DNA of 64,000 nt from CBDATG01 sp965200145 (GCA_965200145.1 CBDATG010000003.1:744001-808000); one strand, 5' to 3'. Positions 8,422 through 17,247 are shown, counted from the stretch's first letter. Notes: generated from the letters alone by a model not told the origin. Numbers and translations: made by a program.

Positions 8422-9705
8422 ATGCAACGCCGCCACGGACTCTGCCGGCGCGCCTTCTGCTATTTCGTGGCATTCGTCGTCCTCGCATACGCCGCCGCCA
8501 TCGTCGCCATCCCGCCGGGGGATAGACTCCAGCAGTCTCCGGTGGCATTTGCATCATCAGGGTTCGCATTCGACCTGCTTGCATACGAACTTGGGAACTT
8601 CCCTGACAAGTGGATATACCGAGCCCTCTCCGCGCTACCTTGGGTCGACGACGGCCCAGAGGCACGACGCTCAGCACTTGATCAGTACGAGGAACTAGCG
8701 CGGCACCTCCGCGAGAATGCTGGCAAGCTGCGGGAAGCCACGGCGCAGAACGACCTAGCACGACGCGACGATTTACAAGGCGAACGTGAGCTGCTGCTGG
8801 ATACCCGAAACGCCATCCGCGACACTGTTGAGGAGTACCTGGAAGCCGAACTGTCATTGACGCTCTCCAACTTCGGCTTCAGCACCTGGGGCGACTTCAT
8901 GTGGCCGCCGGTGGATTTCAGGATCGACAACCCTCCCAGCATTCTCGTCACCTCGCCACGCAACATCATCGAGCGCAGGGAGAGCCGACTCATCGATACC
9001 GACTTGACGGAATCAGAGAAGCTCGGCATCGAGAATCATCTACTGACCCAAGCCAACCTGTCGGCCATAGTGCTGCGGACCGGCGGACTGGCGGCATTCC
9101 CGAACATCGTGCCGTCCGATTACGACTTGCTACCGCTGTTGGAGGTATCCGCGCACGAGTGGTTGCACGCCTACCTGCTCTTCCAACCGCTCGGACGAGC
9201 ATACTGGGACAACGGCGACATGACTTCGCTGAATGAGACACTGGCGCAGATATTCGGCAAGGAAATCGGGCGCATCACTTACAACCGCATCAAGGACGCG
9301 GACATTGACACCATGGAGCCGCCGCCTAGTGTGACAGACACTGGTGAAGACGCACCGCCGGTTGACCCTGACCGCTTTGACTTCCGAGAGTTCATGTTTG
9401 AGACAAGGCAGAAGACCGACGAGATGCTGGCGGAAAATCAGATCGCAGAAGCCGAAGCATACATGGAGCAACGCAGACTCGTGCTCGTGGAACACGGCCA
9501 TCACATTCGCAAGCTCAATCAGGCATACTTCGCGTTCCACGGGCTGTATGCAGCAGGGTTAGCATCCACTAGCCCGCTGGCCCGCCAGCTCTGGGAACTC
9601 AGACTGCAATCCGACCATATCGGCGACTTCGTCAAGACCCTGCAAACGATCTCAGACTACTCCCAGTTCCACGACCTGCTGGACGATTATGGCATCGAGC
9701 GCTGA
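8422..9705 (+). CDS. Membrane-anchored putative zinc metallopeptidase (HEWLH)
   Basis: A 427-residue protein starting MQRRHGLCRRA. A basic N-terminus and one transmembrane helix (about residues 12-30) are followed by a large, presumably extracytoplasmic domain. A helical segment rich in Glu/Arg lies at about residues 75-150. A zinc-binding motif HEWLH is at 245-249, and a candidate third ligand, Glu272 in LNETLAQ, follows 23 residues later, the spacing of gluzincin peptidases. I do not recognise a named family. It lies 47 bases after the HNH gene and may share its transcript. A start inside the HNH gene at 8341 is possible but less likely. Confidence 0.65.
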   Translation: MQRRHGLCRRAFCYFVAFVVLAYAAAIVAIPPGDRLQQSPVAFASSGFAFDLLAYELGNFPDKWIYRALSALPWVDDGPEARRSALDQYEELARHLRENAGKLREATAQNDLARRDDLQGERELLLDTRNAIRDTVEEYLEAELSLTLSNFGFSTWGDFMWPPVDFRIDNPPSILVTSPRNIIERRESRLIDTDLTESEKLGIENHLLTQANLSAIVLRTGGLAAFPNIVPSDYDLLPLLEVSAHEWLHAYLLFQPLGRAYWDNGDMTSLNETLAQIFGKEIGRITYNRIKDADIDTMEPPPSVTDTGEDAPPVDPDRFDFREFMFETRQKTDEMLAENQIAEAEAYMEQRRLVLVEHGHHIRKLNQAYFAFHGLYAAGLASTSPLARQLWELRLQSDHIGDFVKTLQTISDYSQFHDLLDDYGIER

Positions 9706-9802
9706 GTCCCATCGTCGCGCCATAGCTGCTAGGTGCTAGACTTACCACGCATCAGCCGTTACACGCTGTACACGACACCAAGTTCTCACGAGGCGAACAG
9801 TC

Positions 9803-10966
9803 ATGAAGATAACAGATGTCAAACCTTATCCCGTGTGGGTAGGACACCGAAACCAGATGCTGGTGAAGGTAGAAACCGACGAGGGCATCTACGGTTGGGG
9901 CGAATCGGGATTCTCCAGCCGCGAGCTAGCGGTATCGGGGATGGTCGACCACTTCCGCCAGTTCCTAGTCGGGCGCGATCCGATGCAACGCGGCAGGATT
10001 TGGCAGGAGATGTACCGGGGGCAATACTTCGAGGGCGGCAGGACCATCACAGGCGCAATATCAGCTATCGACATCGCACTGTACGACATCGTCGGCAAGA
10101 AACTGGGAGTGCCGGTATACGAGCTTCTGGGCGGCAAGCAACGCGACTGGGTGCCGACCTTCGCATCCGGCGGCGGCTCCACCCCTGAGGAAGTCGTAGA
10201 TGTCGGGCAGCGGATCTGGGCAGACGGCTACAAGGCGATGCGGCTGAATCTGAGCACCATCGGCGAAGATGACGACCCAGACCTTTTCGAGCCGCGCGAG
10301 TCGATCGCACCGACAGCAGAGGCGTTGATAAAGGCGCGCGAGGCTCTCGGTCTGGAACCCGTAATCGGCATCGACTACCACCATCGGCTATCGGTTGCAG
10401 AATCAGCATCCTTCTGCCAGATGATGCCTACGCACACATTGGACTTCATCGAAGAGCCCATCCGAGACGAATCGCCAGAGGCGTACGAAGAGCTCCGCAA
10501 GCTGACCAACGTGCCGTTCGCGATTGGCGAGGAGTTCGCATCCAAGTGGCAATTCCTGCCATACATCGAGCGCGGATTGACCAACTACGCCAGGCTCGAC
10601 ATCTGCAACGTGGGAGGCTTCACCGAGGCGATGAAGGTAGCGGGTTGGGCAGAAGCGCACTACATCGACCTGATGCCACACAACCCGCTAGGCGCAATAT
10701 GTGTCGCGGCGACATCCCACCTGGCAACCGCAATCGCGAACTTCTCATGGCTCGAGATACGCTCCTCGCCCGGCGAGCCGAACCGCAACGACTTCTACGA
10801 CCGCGAGGTCTTCCCGGTCCAACCGGATATCGAAGCTGGCAGAGTAGTCCTGCTAGACCGACCCGGCCTCGGTGTAGAGGTAGACGAGGCGTCGCTGACA
10901 GAGCCGTTCCAGTACTGGGAGTCGCCACACCTGCACCGCCGCGACGGCTCGCACACCAACTGGTAG
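9803..10966 (+). CDS. Enolase-superfamily dehydratase, D-galactonate dehydratase-like
   Basis: A 387-residue mandelate racemase/muconate lactonizing enzyme-type protein. The N-terminal capping domain (residues 1-120) has GWGESGF and the ELLGGKQRD hinge. The barrel carries predicted Mg ligands Asp191 (GIDYHHR), Glu217/218 (FIEEPI) and Glu243 (IGEEF). Catalytic-type histidines are His193, two after the first ligand, and His293 in MPHNPLG. The Asp-x-His and Pro-His-Asn-Pro pattern is that of D-galactonate dehydratases and relatives, which dehydrate aldonic acids to 2-keto-3-deoxy acids. Substrate specificity in this superfamily cannot be read from motifs alone. It is followed after 83 bases by a methyltransferase gene, an unrelated function. 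Confidence 0.88.
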   Translation: MKITDVKPYPVWVGHRNQMLVKVETDEGIYGWGESGFSSRELAVSGMVDHFRQFLVGRDPMQRGRIWQEMYRGQYFEGGRTITGAISAIDIALYDIVGKKLGVPVYELLGGKQRDWVPTFASGGGSTPEEVVDVGQRIWADGYKAMRLNLSTIGEDDDPDLFEPRESIAPTAEALIKAREALGLEPVIGIDYHHRLSVAESASFCQMMPTHTLDFIEEPIRDESPEAYEELRKLTNVPFAIGEEFASKWQFLPYIERGLTNYARLDICNVGGFTEAMKVAGWAEAHYIDLMPHNPLGAICVAATSHLATAIANFSWLEIRSSPGEPNRNDFYDREVFPVQPDIEAGRVVLLDRPGLGVEVDEASLTEPFQYWESPHLHRRDGSHTNW

Positions 10967-10986
10967 GGGTTGCTCTGATTAGGACT

Positions 10987-11025
10987 CGCGGAGGGCCACA
11001 CAGCTTCGGCCAGTGTGTCCCCGCG
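10987..11025. terminator. Imperfect hairpin between dehydratase and methyltransferase genes
   Basis: CGCGG (10987-10991) pairs with CCGCG (11021-11025), and an inner CACACA/TGTGT stem encloses a short loop. No T-run follows. It may end the dehydratase transcript or act in the leader of the methyltransferase at 11050. The assignment is tentative. Confidence 0.35.
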
Positions 11026-11049
11026 GGCATCGCCCAGCAGAGAAGGCAG

Positions 11050-12333
11050 ATGACGATATCGCCGGTCAAGTCGGACTACGGCTCGTTCAAAGACAGCCTA
11101 AAAGCCCCGATCCATCGTTGGTTCGCGTATCCTGCTGGATACTCGCACAAGCTCGTTGAGAGTGCCTTTAAACGGTACGGCGTTACGGGCGGCGACCTAG
11201 TTGCAGACCCGTTCCTCGGTACCGGTACGACTTCGGTAACTGCGAAGTTCAACGGCATCGATTCGGTAGGGTTTGAGCCGCATCCGTATGTATGCTCCGT
11301 TGCCCGAACGAAGCTCACAACCGACATGGACACGAGTGCCCTCTGGTCCGAAATGTGCGTCGTCGTTGACCGCGCCGCATCGGACGCGGCATCTAGATTG
11401 GACAGTTCAACTTACCCAGAATTGGTCTACAAATGCTTCACGATGCCGGTCCTAGACAAACTGACGGCGATCAAGGAGGCCATCAACGACATCGCAGATT
11501 CCAACACCTCGGACTTCCTCAACCTGGCACTAGCGAAGACACTCCGCCAAGTGACGACGGCAGGCGCAGGTTGGCCTTACATAGCACCGTCCAAGTATGC
11601 CAAGCGAGTCGTTCAACGCAACCCGATCACCGAGTTTGAACGTGCCGCCGAAGGGATGATCAATGACCTGCGTTACCTGCAAACACTCAACCCTCCCAGC
11701 AGTGAACATGCTGTAGTCAACGCGGGCGCAGCGGAGATGGAGGATTACATCGAACCTGAGTCGGTCGACCTGATTGTCACATCGCCGCCTTACTTGAACA
11801 ACTACGACTACGCCGATCGAACACGTTTGGAGACCTATTTCTTCGGCATCTACAACAGCTGGTCGGACATCACTCACAACGTCAGGCGCAAGCTGATGGT
11901 GTCCGCGACGACTCAGATAACGACCGGACCGATGGCATACCTCACAAGCCTGCCCGAGATATCGGTTTACCTGCCAGAGACGTACGAGTACTTAGCCCCT
12001 AGGATCGGCCGACTAACGAGTAAACGCATGGAAAAACCGGGCCGCAAGACCTACGACATAATGGTTGCGGGATACTTTGAGGACATGCTCCCCATCATGC
12101 GGGCAAGTTTCCGCGTGTTGAAACCCGGTGGCAAGTGTGTCATGGTCATCGGCGACTCCGCGCCGTACGGTGTGCATGTTGAGACTGAGCACGTCGTTGG
12201 AATGATGGCACGTGAGGTAGGGTTTGCCGACTACGCCATCGAGGTAATCCGAGAACGCGGGACCAAGTGGCAGGGCAACACCCAAAGACACTCGGTACCG
12301 TTGAAAGAGTCAATCTTGACTCTCACGAAATGA
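11050..12333 (+). CDS. DNA methyltransferase (N6-adenine or N4-cytosine type)
   Basis: A 427-residue amino-methyltransferase. The AdoMet-binding motif I is ADPFLGTGTTS near residue 58, with an acidic residue ending the next strand (GFEPHPY). The catalytic motif IV is VTSPPYLNNYDY near residue 240, and the strand after it is FRVLKPGGKCVMVIGDS near residue 356. SPPY is compatible with either exocyclic N6-adenine or N4-cytosine methylation. I chose the ATG at 11050 (MTISPVKSDYG) because the upstream in-frame extension lies inside the dehydratase gene and has no sensible composition. It is 12 bases upstream of a PD-(D/E)XK-type gene, so the pair is probably a type II-like restriction-modification unit. 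The target sequence is unknown. Confidence 0.85.
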   Translation: MTISPVKSDYGSFKDSLKAPIHRWFAYPAGYSHKLVESAFKRYGVTGGDLVADPFLGTGTTSVTAKFNGIDSVGFEPHPYVCSVARTKLTTDMDTSALWSEMCVVVDRAASDAASRLDSSTYPELVYKCFTMPVLDKLTAIKEAINDIADSNTSDFLNLALAKTLRQVTTAGAGWPYIAPSKYAKRVVQRNPITEFERAAEGMINDLRYLQTLNPPSSEHAVVNAGAAEMEDYIEPESVDLIVTSPPYLNNYDYADRTRLETYFFGIYNSWSDITHNVRRKLMVSATTQITTGPMAYLTSLPEISVYLPETYEYLAPRIGRLTSKRMEKPGRKTYDIMVAGYFEDMLPIMRASFRVLKPGGKCVMVIGDSAPYGVHVETEHVVGMMAREVGFADYAIEVIRERGTKWQGNTQRHSVPLKESILTLTK

Positions 12334-12345
12334 ACGGTTAGTACT

Positions 12346-13110
12346 GTGCCAGCCAATCCAGCCTCAGCACTCGGTGAAGCAGCTGGCAAGCTGTTTGAAA
12401 GCGCGGTCAACGGTGTACTTGAGAGCGTCGTTGGAACACACGGTTGTACCGTTCAGCCGCAGAGGTTGGTCAACGGAACTGGCAACTCTTACCAGATCGA
12501 CGCGGTGATATCCGATAGTGAAGGCAGACCAGTTGTCATCGTGGACCCGAAGTACATACGATATACGAAGCATAACCGCGACAAGGCCAGTTGGCTCTGC
12601 ACGGCACACTACAACCTGCGAAAGTCCCATCCGACATTGCGCAAGTCAGTAGCCGTGTTGGGAGGCCGATGGTCCTCACCCTCGATCGCTCTGATGCAGA
12701 GCTTCGGCGTCGAAACAATAACCGTGCCGTTCGAGCACTTCTGCGCGGCATTCGACCAGGTATCCATTCAGTTTGACTGGCACGAGTCAGACCGCGAAGT
12801 GCCCGCAGATTCGTTCGCGCTATTTCAGAAACTGTCAGAGCAACAGCTATCGGAAATCGCACAATTCTTGATCCGGCCTGTTGAAGAGCAGCTAGCAGAG
12901 TCGGTTGAAAGCGTATTGAGATTAGACACAGGGTTAGCACCGCACATGGTGTCCGGCGTGGAACTCCTCATCAAGACAGAGCTCAACGAGATGCTGCTCT
13001 TTCAAGAGCCGACCATCAACGCAGCAATCACCAGACTCCTCCGATTGATACCAGACGACATCGATGTCGCGAGTTTGACCCAGAACCGCAGATCGGCACA
13101 AGAATCATGA
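12346..13110 (+). CDS. Putative restriction endonuclease, PD-(D/E)XK-like
   Basis: A 254-residue protein with a GTG start 12 bases after the methyltransferase stop. A candidate nuclease core lies at residues 45-70: Asp within YQIDAVISDSEG, then VIVDPKYIRY, giving the D...D-x-K arrangement of PD-(D/E)XK enzymes, preceded by a conserved-type Glu in KLFESAVNGV. The C-terminal half is helical (LFQKLSEQQLSEIAQFL, VEEQLAESVESVL). I do not recognise a named restriction family. Its close coupling to a DNA methyltransferase is the main reason for the call. An alternative is a Mrr/VSR-like nuclease-fold accessory protein. Confidence 0.6.
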   Translation: MPANPASALGEAAGKLFESAVNGVLESVVGTHGCTVQPQRLVNGTGNSYQIDAVISDSEGRPVVIVDPKYIRYTKHNRDKASWLCTAHYNLRKSHPTLRKSVAVLGGRWSSPSIALMQSFGVETITVPFEHFCAAFDQVSIQFDWHESDREVPADSFALFQKLSEQQLSEIAQFLIRPVEEQLAESVESVLRLDTGLAPHMVSGVELLIKTELNEMLLFQEPTINAAITRLLRLIPDDIDVASLTQNRRSAQES

Positions 13111-13168
13111 TGCCAATGAAGAGAGCGTCAAGAACGCAGGCATGTCCTGCTAACCACCTCGTCGCACC

Positions 13169-14263
13169 ATGATTGATGTCGCCATTATCGGTGCGGGGCG
13201 CATTGCGGACCTGCACGCTCCGGGATACATCGAGCACCCGGGCGCGCGCATCGCCGCGGTGGTTGATCGCGACGATCAGCTCTTGCGTCGCCGAGTCAAC
13301 GAGTGGGAGGCGCGCGCTGGATACTCCAACTACCGCGAAATGCTGGATGACCAAAGGGTAGATGCGGTGGAGATACTCACACCGCACGCGTCTCATGCTC
13401 AGCTCATAATCGACTCGCTCGCCGCAGGGATGCATGTATCGGTGCAGAAACCCATGGCCGTCAGCCTCGCACAGTGCGATGCCATTGTGGAAGCCGCGGG
13501 CCAGTCGGATCGCATATTCCGCGTCTTCGAGAACTTCGCATACTACGAGCCGCTCGTGCGCGCCAAGCGGATGCTGGATGATGGCACCATCGGTGATCCC
13601 GTTGCGTTGCGGATCAAGACGCTCATGGGCGGCGCTCAGTACGGTTGGCATGTGCCAGACAGCACGAAGGCATGGCGATTCGATGATGCAGTCTCCGGCG
13701 GCGGCAGGATCGTCCTGGACTACGGCTGGCACATATTCGCCATGTCGCGCATCCTGCTAGGCGCACCATCGCAGGTGTTCGCACAGATCAAACATACCGA
13801 CCTTGGCAACGGCGTGGTGATAGACTGCCCACTCTCCATGCAGTGGACATACGCCGACAACGATGCTTTCGCAGGGTGGCAGGCAAACTCATCGCGCGAA
13901 ATGGTTGTCCCGTCGGATTACTACGCGGAAGACGAGTGGTTTGAGATAACAGGCACACGCGGCGTAATCTGGGTAAACCAATGCACCGGCAGGATGCTCG
14001 CAAACCTGCCACCGCTAGTCGTATACGCAGACGGCAGCTTCACCGAGTACACGACCGACGATATAGATGCTGACTGGGGAAACTCTTTCAAGCGCGGCGT
14101 TGCGGAGTTCGTCGAAGCAGTGGACGGCAACGCGTCAAGTACCGGGACAGAGCTGCCGATACTGGATGCAATCACAGCGCGGGAAGTCTACAGACACGCA
14201 ATGGCAGCGCAACAGGCAGCGCGAGAGAATCGGCCGGTGACGCTGGATGAGGTGACGGAATAA
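13169..14263 (+). CDS. Gfo/Idh/MocA family NAD(P)-dependent oxidoreductase
   Basis: A 364-residue sugar or inositol-type dehydrogenase. The N-terminal Rossmann fold opens MIDVAIIGAGRIADLHAPG. The usual E-K-P catalytic Lys motif appears as VQKPMAVSLAQ near residue 92, with Gln replacing the Glu. The C-terminal dimerisation and substrate domain contains GGGRIVLDYGWH (Asp and His of the active-site block) near residue 175 and ends at EVTE. Length is normal. Together with the enolase-superfamily enzymes it points to carbohydrate-acid catabolism, but the substrate is not determinable. A repeat copy begins 27 bases after its stop. Confidence 0.9.
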   Translation: MIDVAIIGAGRIADLHAPGYIEHPGARIAAVVDRDDQLLRRRVNEWEARAGYSNYREMLDDQRVDAVEILTPHASHAQLIIDSLAAGMHVSVQKPMAVSLAQCDAIVEAAGQSDRIFRVFENFAYYEPLVRAKRMLDDGTIGDPVALRIKTLMGGAQYGWHVPDSTKAWRFDDAVSGGGRIVLDYGWHIFAMSRILLGAPSQVFAQIKHTDLGNGVVIDCPLSMQWTYADNDAFAGWQANSSREMVVPSDYYAEDEWFEITGTRGVIWVNQCTGRMLANLPPLVVYADGSFTEYTTDDIDADWGNSFKRGVAEFVEAVDGNASSTGTELPILDAITAREVYRHAMAAQQAARENRPVTLDEVTE

Positions 14264-14290
14264 AGGACGGGTCGTGGGCTGTTGCGAATT

Positions 14291-14380
14291 CACAGGGATA
14301 GACAGGATAGGGCAGGATAGTAGGGTGGGGATTACCCCCTGATCATCATCCTGTATATCCTGCCTATCCCTGTTAATCCC
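14291..14380. repeat. CAGGAT palindromic repeat, full copy
   Basis: The left arm has CAGGGATAGACAGGATAGGG and the right arm TATCCTGCCTATCCCTG then TTAATCCC, forming a long imperfect inverted repeat. The CAGGAT words recur at 10-base spacing. It lies between convergent genes (oxidoreductase and DUF805), 5 bases from the DUF805 stop, and could act as a bidirectional terminator or RNA-stabilising hairpin. Confidence 0.85.
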
Positions 14381-14385
14381 ACCGC

Positions 14386-15258
14386 TCAACGCTCACCGCG
14401 GCCAGACTCTCCGCGCGCCCACGGGTCGTCGTCGTCATATTGCGCCGGCTCGGACTGGTCCTCCGACGCGCCCATGGTCGGCTCGCCAGAATACGCGGGG
14501 TCAGATGCCTGGCGAGTCGGGAACAGGCAGACCACGATCAGAGCCAACTGCCCTAGTCCGAAGAATGGGATCAGACCAACCAGCGCAATCCAGCCGGTCC
14601 CTGTGGCATCACGCACGCGTCTCACAACCAGCGGCACCCACGGAATCGCCAGCAACAACGATAGCACAACAACCAGCCCGATCGCGATAAACGCTACCTC
14701 GCGAGAATCCGCCACGCGCTCCAAGTAGACCAGAGCTACGGCAACCACAGCCACAAATGCGACCAGATTGATCAACGAGAACGGCCAGAACTCAACACGT
14801 TTCGCAATTCCCAGGTAATCCGCCGACTTCCTCCATACATTCCAGTAACCAACAGTAAGCCCGTCCAAATGAGCGGCATCGCGCGCCGGGCATGCCGCTA
14901 TACCGAGTATCAGGTATGGGTTGACCAGCATCAGAAATACAAACCAACCGGAACCGGTGGCATCGCGGACACGACGCACCGTCAACGACACGGACGCGAG
15001 AAAGGCTGGTACTCCGTGCAGCAGCAGCAATGATGCTGCCAACGCCTCAGTCCATGTGTTCGTCTCGAATATCCACGCGCCAGACAAGAATCCATGTAGC
15101 GGAAACAGAATAATCCAATGGAGCGGCACGAACACCCAGTACTCCTGCCGCGTAGACACGCCACGGTAGTCGAACATCCTGCGCCACGCGCTTAGGTAGG
15201 CGTTGATGATGCCGGGTTGCGACGGTGTGGGTTCAGTCCCTGTGGGGTTGTATTGCAT
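14386..15258 (-). CDS. Two-domain DUF805 membrane protein
   Basis: A 290-residue inner-membrane protein with two tandem DUF805 units. The first (about residues 20-125) has WRRMFDYRGVSTRQEYWVF, then VRRVRDATGSGW. The second (about 140-250) has WRKSADYLGIAKRVEFWPF, then VRRVRDATGTGW. Each unit has the family pattern of an aromatic/R-x-E-[FY]-W entry, hydrophobic helices and an RR-x-R/H-D-x-x-x-[ST]-G-W loop. The tail is acidic and soluble. DUF805 has no established function. It is the last gene of a six-member DUF805 series on this strand. Confidence 0.9.
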   Translation of the reverse strand: MQYNPTGTEPTPSQPGIINAYLSAWRRMFDYRGVSTRQEYWVFVPLHWIILFPLHGFLSGAWIFETNTWTEALAASLLLLHGVPAFLASVSLTVRRVRDATGSGWFVFLMLVNPYLILGIAACPARDAAHLDGLTVGYWNVWRKSADYLGIAKRVEFWPFSLINLVAFVAVVAVALVYLERVADSREVAFIAIGLVVVLSLLLAIPWVPLVVRRVRDATGTGWIALVGLIPFFGLGQLALIVVCLFPTRQASDPAYSGEPTMGASEDQSEPAQYDDDDPWARGESGRGER

Positions 15259-15282
15259 TGTTTGTCTCAGCGTTGTGTTGCG

Positions 15283-16185
15283 CTACTGGCCGTCGGTGCC
15301 GGGCCGTTGTCGTTGCCAAGGGTCATCTGCATCATACTGTGGATTCTCGGCGGCGGGGGATGTCCAGTTATCGCTAGGTTCCGATGGACTCAACTTTGAA
15401 TCGTCGCGGGTTGGCGCGAGAAAAAGCACCAGCCCGATCATCCATCCAACCAATGGTATCAACCAAGTAAGCACCCACCAACCGCTCCCGGTCGCGTCGC
15501 GGACTCGGCGCACAGCGATAGGTAGCAGAGGAGTTGATATGACAACGCCAACGATCAGCATTACTTCCAGGGGTCCGATAGCACGGAAAGCGGTGTACGC
15601 CGCTGAGGGGAATCCTGTCACTGCGGCTAAGACGGTCAACCCGCCGACCACTCCGAGTAACACGAGAGCGTTGACCAAATTGAAGGACCAGAACTCCTTT
15701 CGAGTCGATCGGCCTAGCCAATCGGGAGTGTCACGCCAAACATCAACGTAGCCTCTATCTGAGCCGCTTATTTCTGCTTCGTGAAGCTTGCGCCCCGCCA
15801 ATGTGCCTACAACCGATCCGACGAAAGGCGTGCAGGTCAACAGCAGGAGTAGCGCGAACCAACCATTACCCGTTACGTCTCTAATGCGACGAATCGCGAC
15901 CGTGAGTGTCGGGACAGGTACTACCAGCATGAAGGCAAACAGCAACAATGCCAGATAGTTGATGTCTCCCGAATCCGGTTCTGGGATTGTCCACGAACTC
16001 ACAACGAACAGCACCACAAAGACGGACAGGTTAACCAGCGTGAAAGACCAGAACTCGGTGCGGGATGCCACGCCGAAGAGATGGAACGCCCTGCGCCACG
16101 CCGCGAAATAGAACTCGTTCGGCCCCCTGTCTGGTGCCGGGGTTGCCATTCCGCCTTCAGCCTCGTCCGGCTCGTATCGCATCAA
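15283..16185 (-). CDS. Two-domain DUF805 membrane protein
   Basis: A 300-residue paralog of the gene ending at 14386. Unit 1 has WRRAFHLFGVASRTEFWSF and IRRIRDVTGNGW; unit 2 has WRDTPDWLGRSTRKEFWSF and VRRVRDATGSGW. The C-terminus is hydrophilic (DPWQRQRPGTDGQ), resembling the neighbour's DPWARGESGRGER, so the two share a tail as well as domains. It ends 24 bases before the next DUF805 start and is probably co-transcribed. Confidence 0.9.
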   Translation of the reverse strand: MMRYEPDEAEGGMATPAPDRGPNEFYFAAWRRAFHLFGVASRTEFWSFTLVNLSVFVVLFVVSSWTIPEPDSGDINYLALLLFAFMLVVPVPTLTVAIRRIRDVTGNGWFALLLLLTCTPFVGSVVGTLAGRKLHEAEISGSDRGYVDVWRDTPDWLGRSTRKEFWSFNLVNALVLLGVVGGLTVLAAVTGFPSAAYTAFRAIGPLEVMLIVGVVISTPLLPIAVRRVRDATGSGWWVLTWLIPLVGWMIGLVLFLAPTRDDSKLSPSEPSDNWTSPAAENPQYDADDPWQRQRPGTDGQ

Positions 16186-16256
16186 TCACCACGCCCTATC
16201 AGCTACTTACGCCTACAACCGCCGCAGACCGCGCGCGATCGGACCGCCGCGTCATC

Positions 16257-16598
16257 CTACTGTTTCTTCGTCGGCATCAATGTCATCACTAGGACTACGA
16301 TACCTCCGACAAAGGGCAACAGTCCTATCAGTATCCACAAACCCGTTCCGGTCGCATCCCTGACACGACGGATGGCCACGGTCAGCGCAGGGATGATCGT
16401 AAGTAGTGCGAACGCGATCCAGACGTACGCGACCACGTTGAGCTGCAACATGTCGTCTTGAGTTGGAGCAGTACTGAAAAACAAGATTGCGAGCAACAGG
16501 TGAATCGCGAGGTTGATAAGCGTGAACGTCCAGTACTCGGTCCGAGTTGCGTCTCCGAGGAAGTCGAAATACTTACGCCAAGCTTGGAAGTACATCAA
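16257..16598 (-). CDS. Single-domain DUF805 membrane protein
   Basis: A 113-residue protein with one complete DUF805 unit: MMYFQAWRKYFDFLGDATRTEYWTF at the start (split here for length: MMYFQAWRKYFDFLG, then DATRTEYWTF), then IRRVRDATGTGLW and a final hydrophobic helix. The typical single-unit size is about 110-120 residues. It belongs to the same sequence subtype (RDATGTG) as the two genes downstream of it. Confidence 0.88.
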   Translation of the reverse strand: MMYFQAWRKYFDFLGDATRTEYWTFTLINLAIHLLLAILFFSTAPTQDDMLQLNVVAYVWIAFALLTIIPALTVAIRRVRDATGTGLWILIGLLPFVGGIVVLVMTLMPTKKQ

Positions 16599-16645
16599 TC
16601 GGCTCCTTACTCAACCGTTGCGCCAGTTGTCTTGATCGTTTGCGC

Positions 16646-17101
16646 TTACGCCGGCACAGGCCCGTACTTGTTGTCCTCGGGGTCGCCGGGCATGGCGCAC
16701 AAGAACAGCAGGACCACCGCTATGATGCCAGACAACGCCAGCAGAACGATCGATAGCACGAACTGAATGCCCAACACGCGGTCGAGGACAATGAACGCTG
16801 CCAGCGGTGCCCAGACCAGCAGCTGAAGGAACCCGCTATCGTGTCGGTCCTGCAACCGCCGTGCCCAGACGCATACCCAAGGCATAATCGTCAGCACCAG
16901 GAACATCGCGGTGATCGGTCCACCGCGCCACTCGCTCTGCTCCGGGAACAGCAACTCGTCGACAACGACCGCGATCGCCAACAAGATGAGCTGCACGATC
17001 GTGAAGCCCCAGAACTCGCGGCGTGCAGCCCGACCGTTGAACTGCGTGTATTTCTGAAGGACGCTGATGTATGGCATACGCGCATAGCTCCCTGGAATCA
17101 A
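16646..17101 (-). CDS. DUF805 family membrane protein
   Basis: A 151-residue single DUF805 unit of a second subtype. It has MPYISVLQKYTQFNGRAAR then REFWGF, and ARRLQDRHDSGF as the loop motif, followed by three hydrophobic segments and a short tail GDPEDNKYGPVPA. This tail (x-x-D-N-x-YG) recurs in the genes at 17248 and 18274. The start may be at the internal Met (MPYISV), 8 codons in. Confidence 0.85.
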   Translation of the reverse strand: MIPGSYARMPYISVLQKYTQFNGRAARREFWGFTIVQLILLAIAVVVDELLFPEQSEWRGGPITAMFLVLTIMPWVCVWARRLQDRHDSGFLQLLVWAPLAAFIVLDRVLGIQFVLSIVLLALSGIIAVVLLFLCAMPGDPEDNKYGPVPA

Positions 17102-17183
17102 CCAGATACTACTAACTGCGCTTATAGTTTACCAACATCTGCCAGTGTCAAAGCAACATGTGCGAATACCAATCGCGCGCCAA

Positions 17184-17210
17184 GCCCGCGGGTCGCGCTG
17201 ACCCGCGGGC
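17184..17210. terminator. Perfect 11-bp GC hairpin inside the DUF805 series
   Basis: GCCCGCGGGTC (17184-17194) and GACCCGCGGGC (17200-17210) pair perfectly around a five-base GCGCT loop. It sits in the 146-base gap between two DUF805 genes. There is no T-run, so it may be a factor-dependent terminator, a processing or stability hairpin, or a transcriptional attenuator within the series. Confidence 0.5.
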
Positions 17211-17247
17211 CTGGAGTGAATGCCAAGGAGCATTTGCGGCGTGCGTC

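Noticed and set aside
10546..11049. A 168-codon N-terminal extension of the methyltransferase
   Set aside because: It overlaps the well-supported dehydratase in another frame and has Arg/Pro-rich out-of-frame composition; the ATG at 11050 gives a normal protein.
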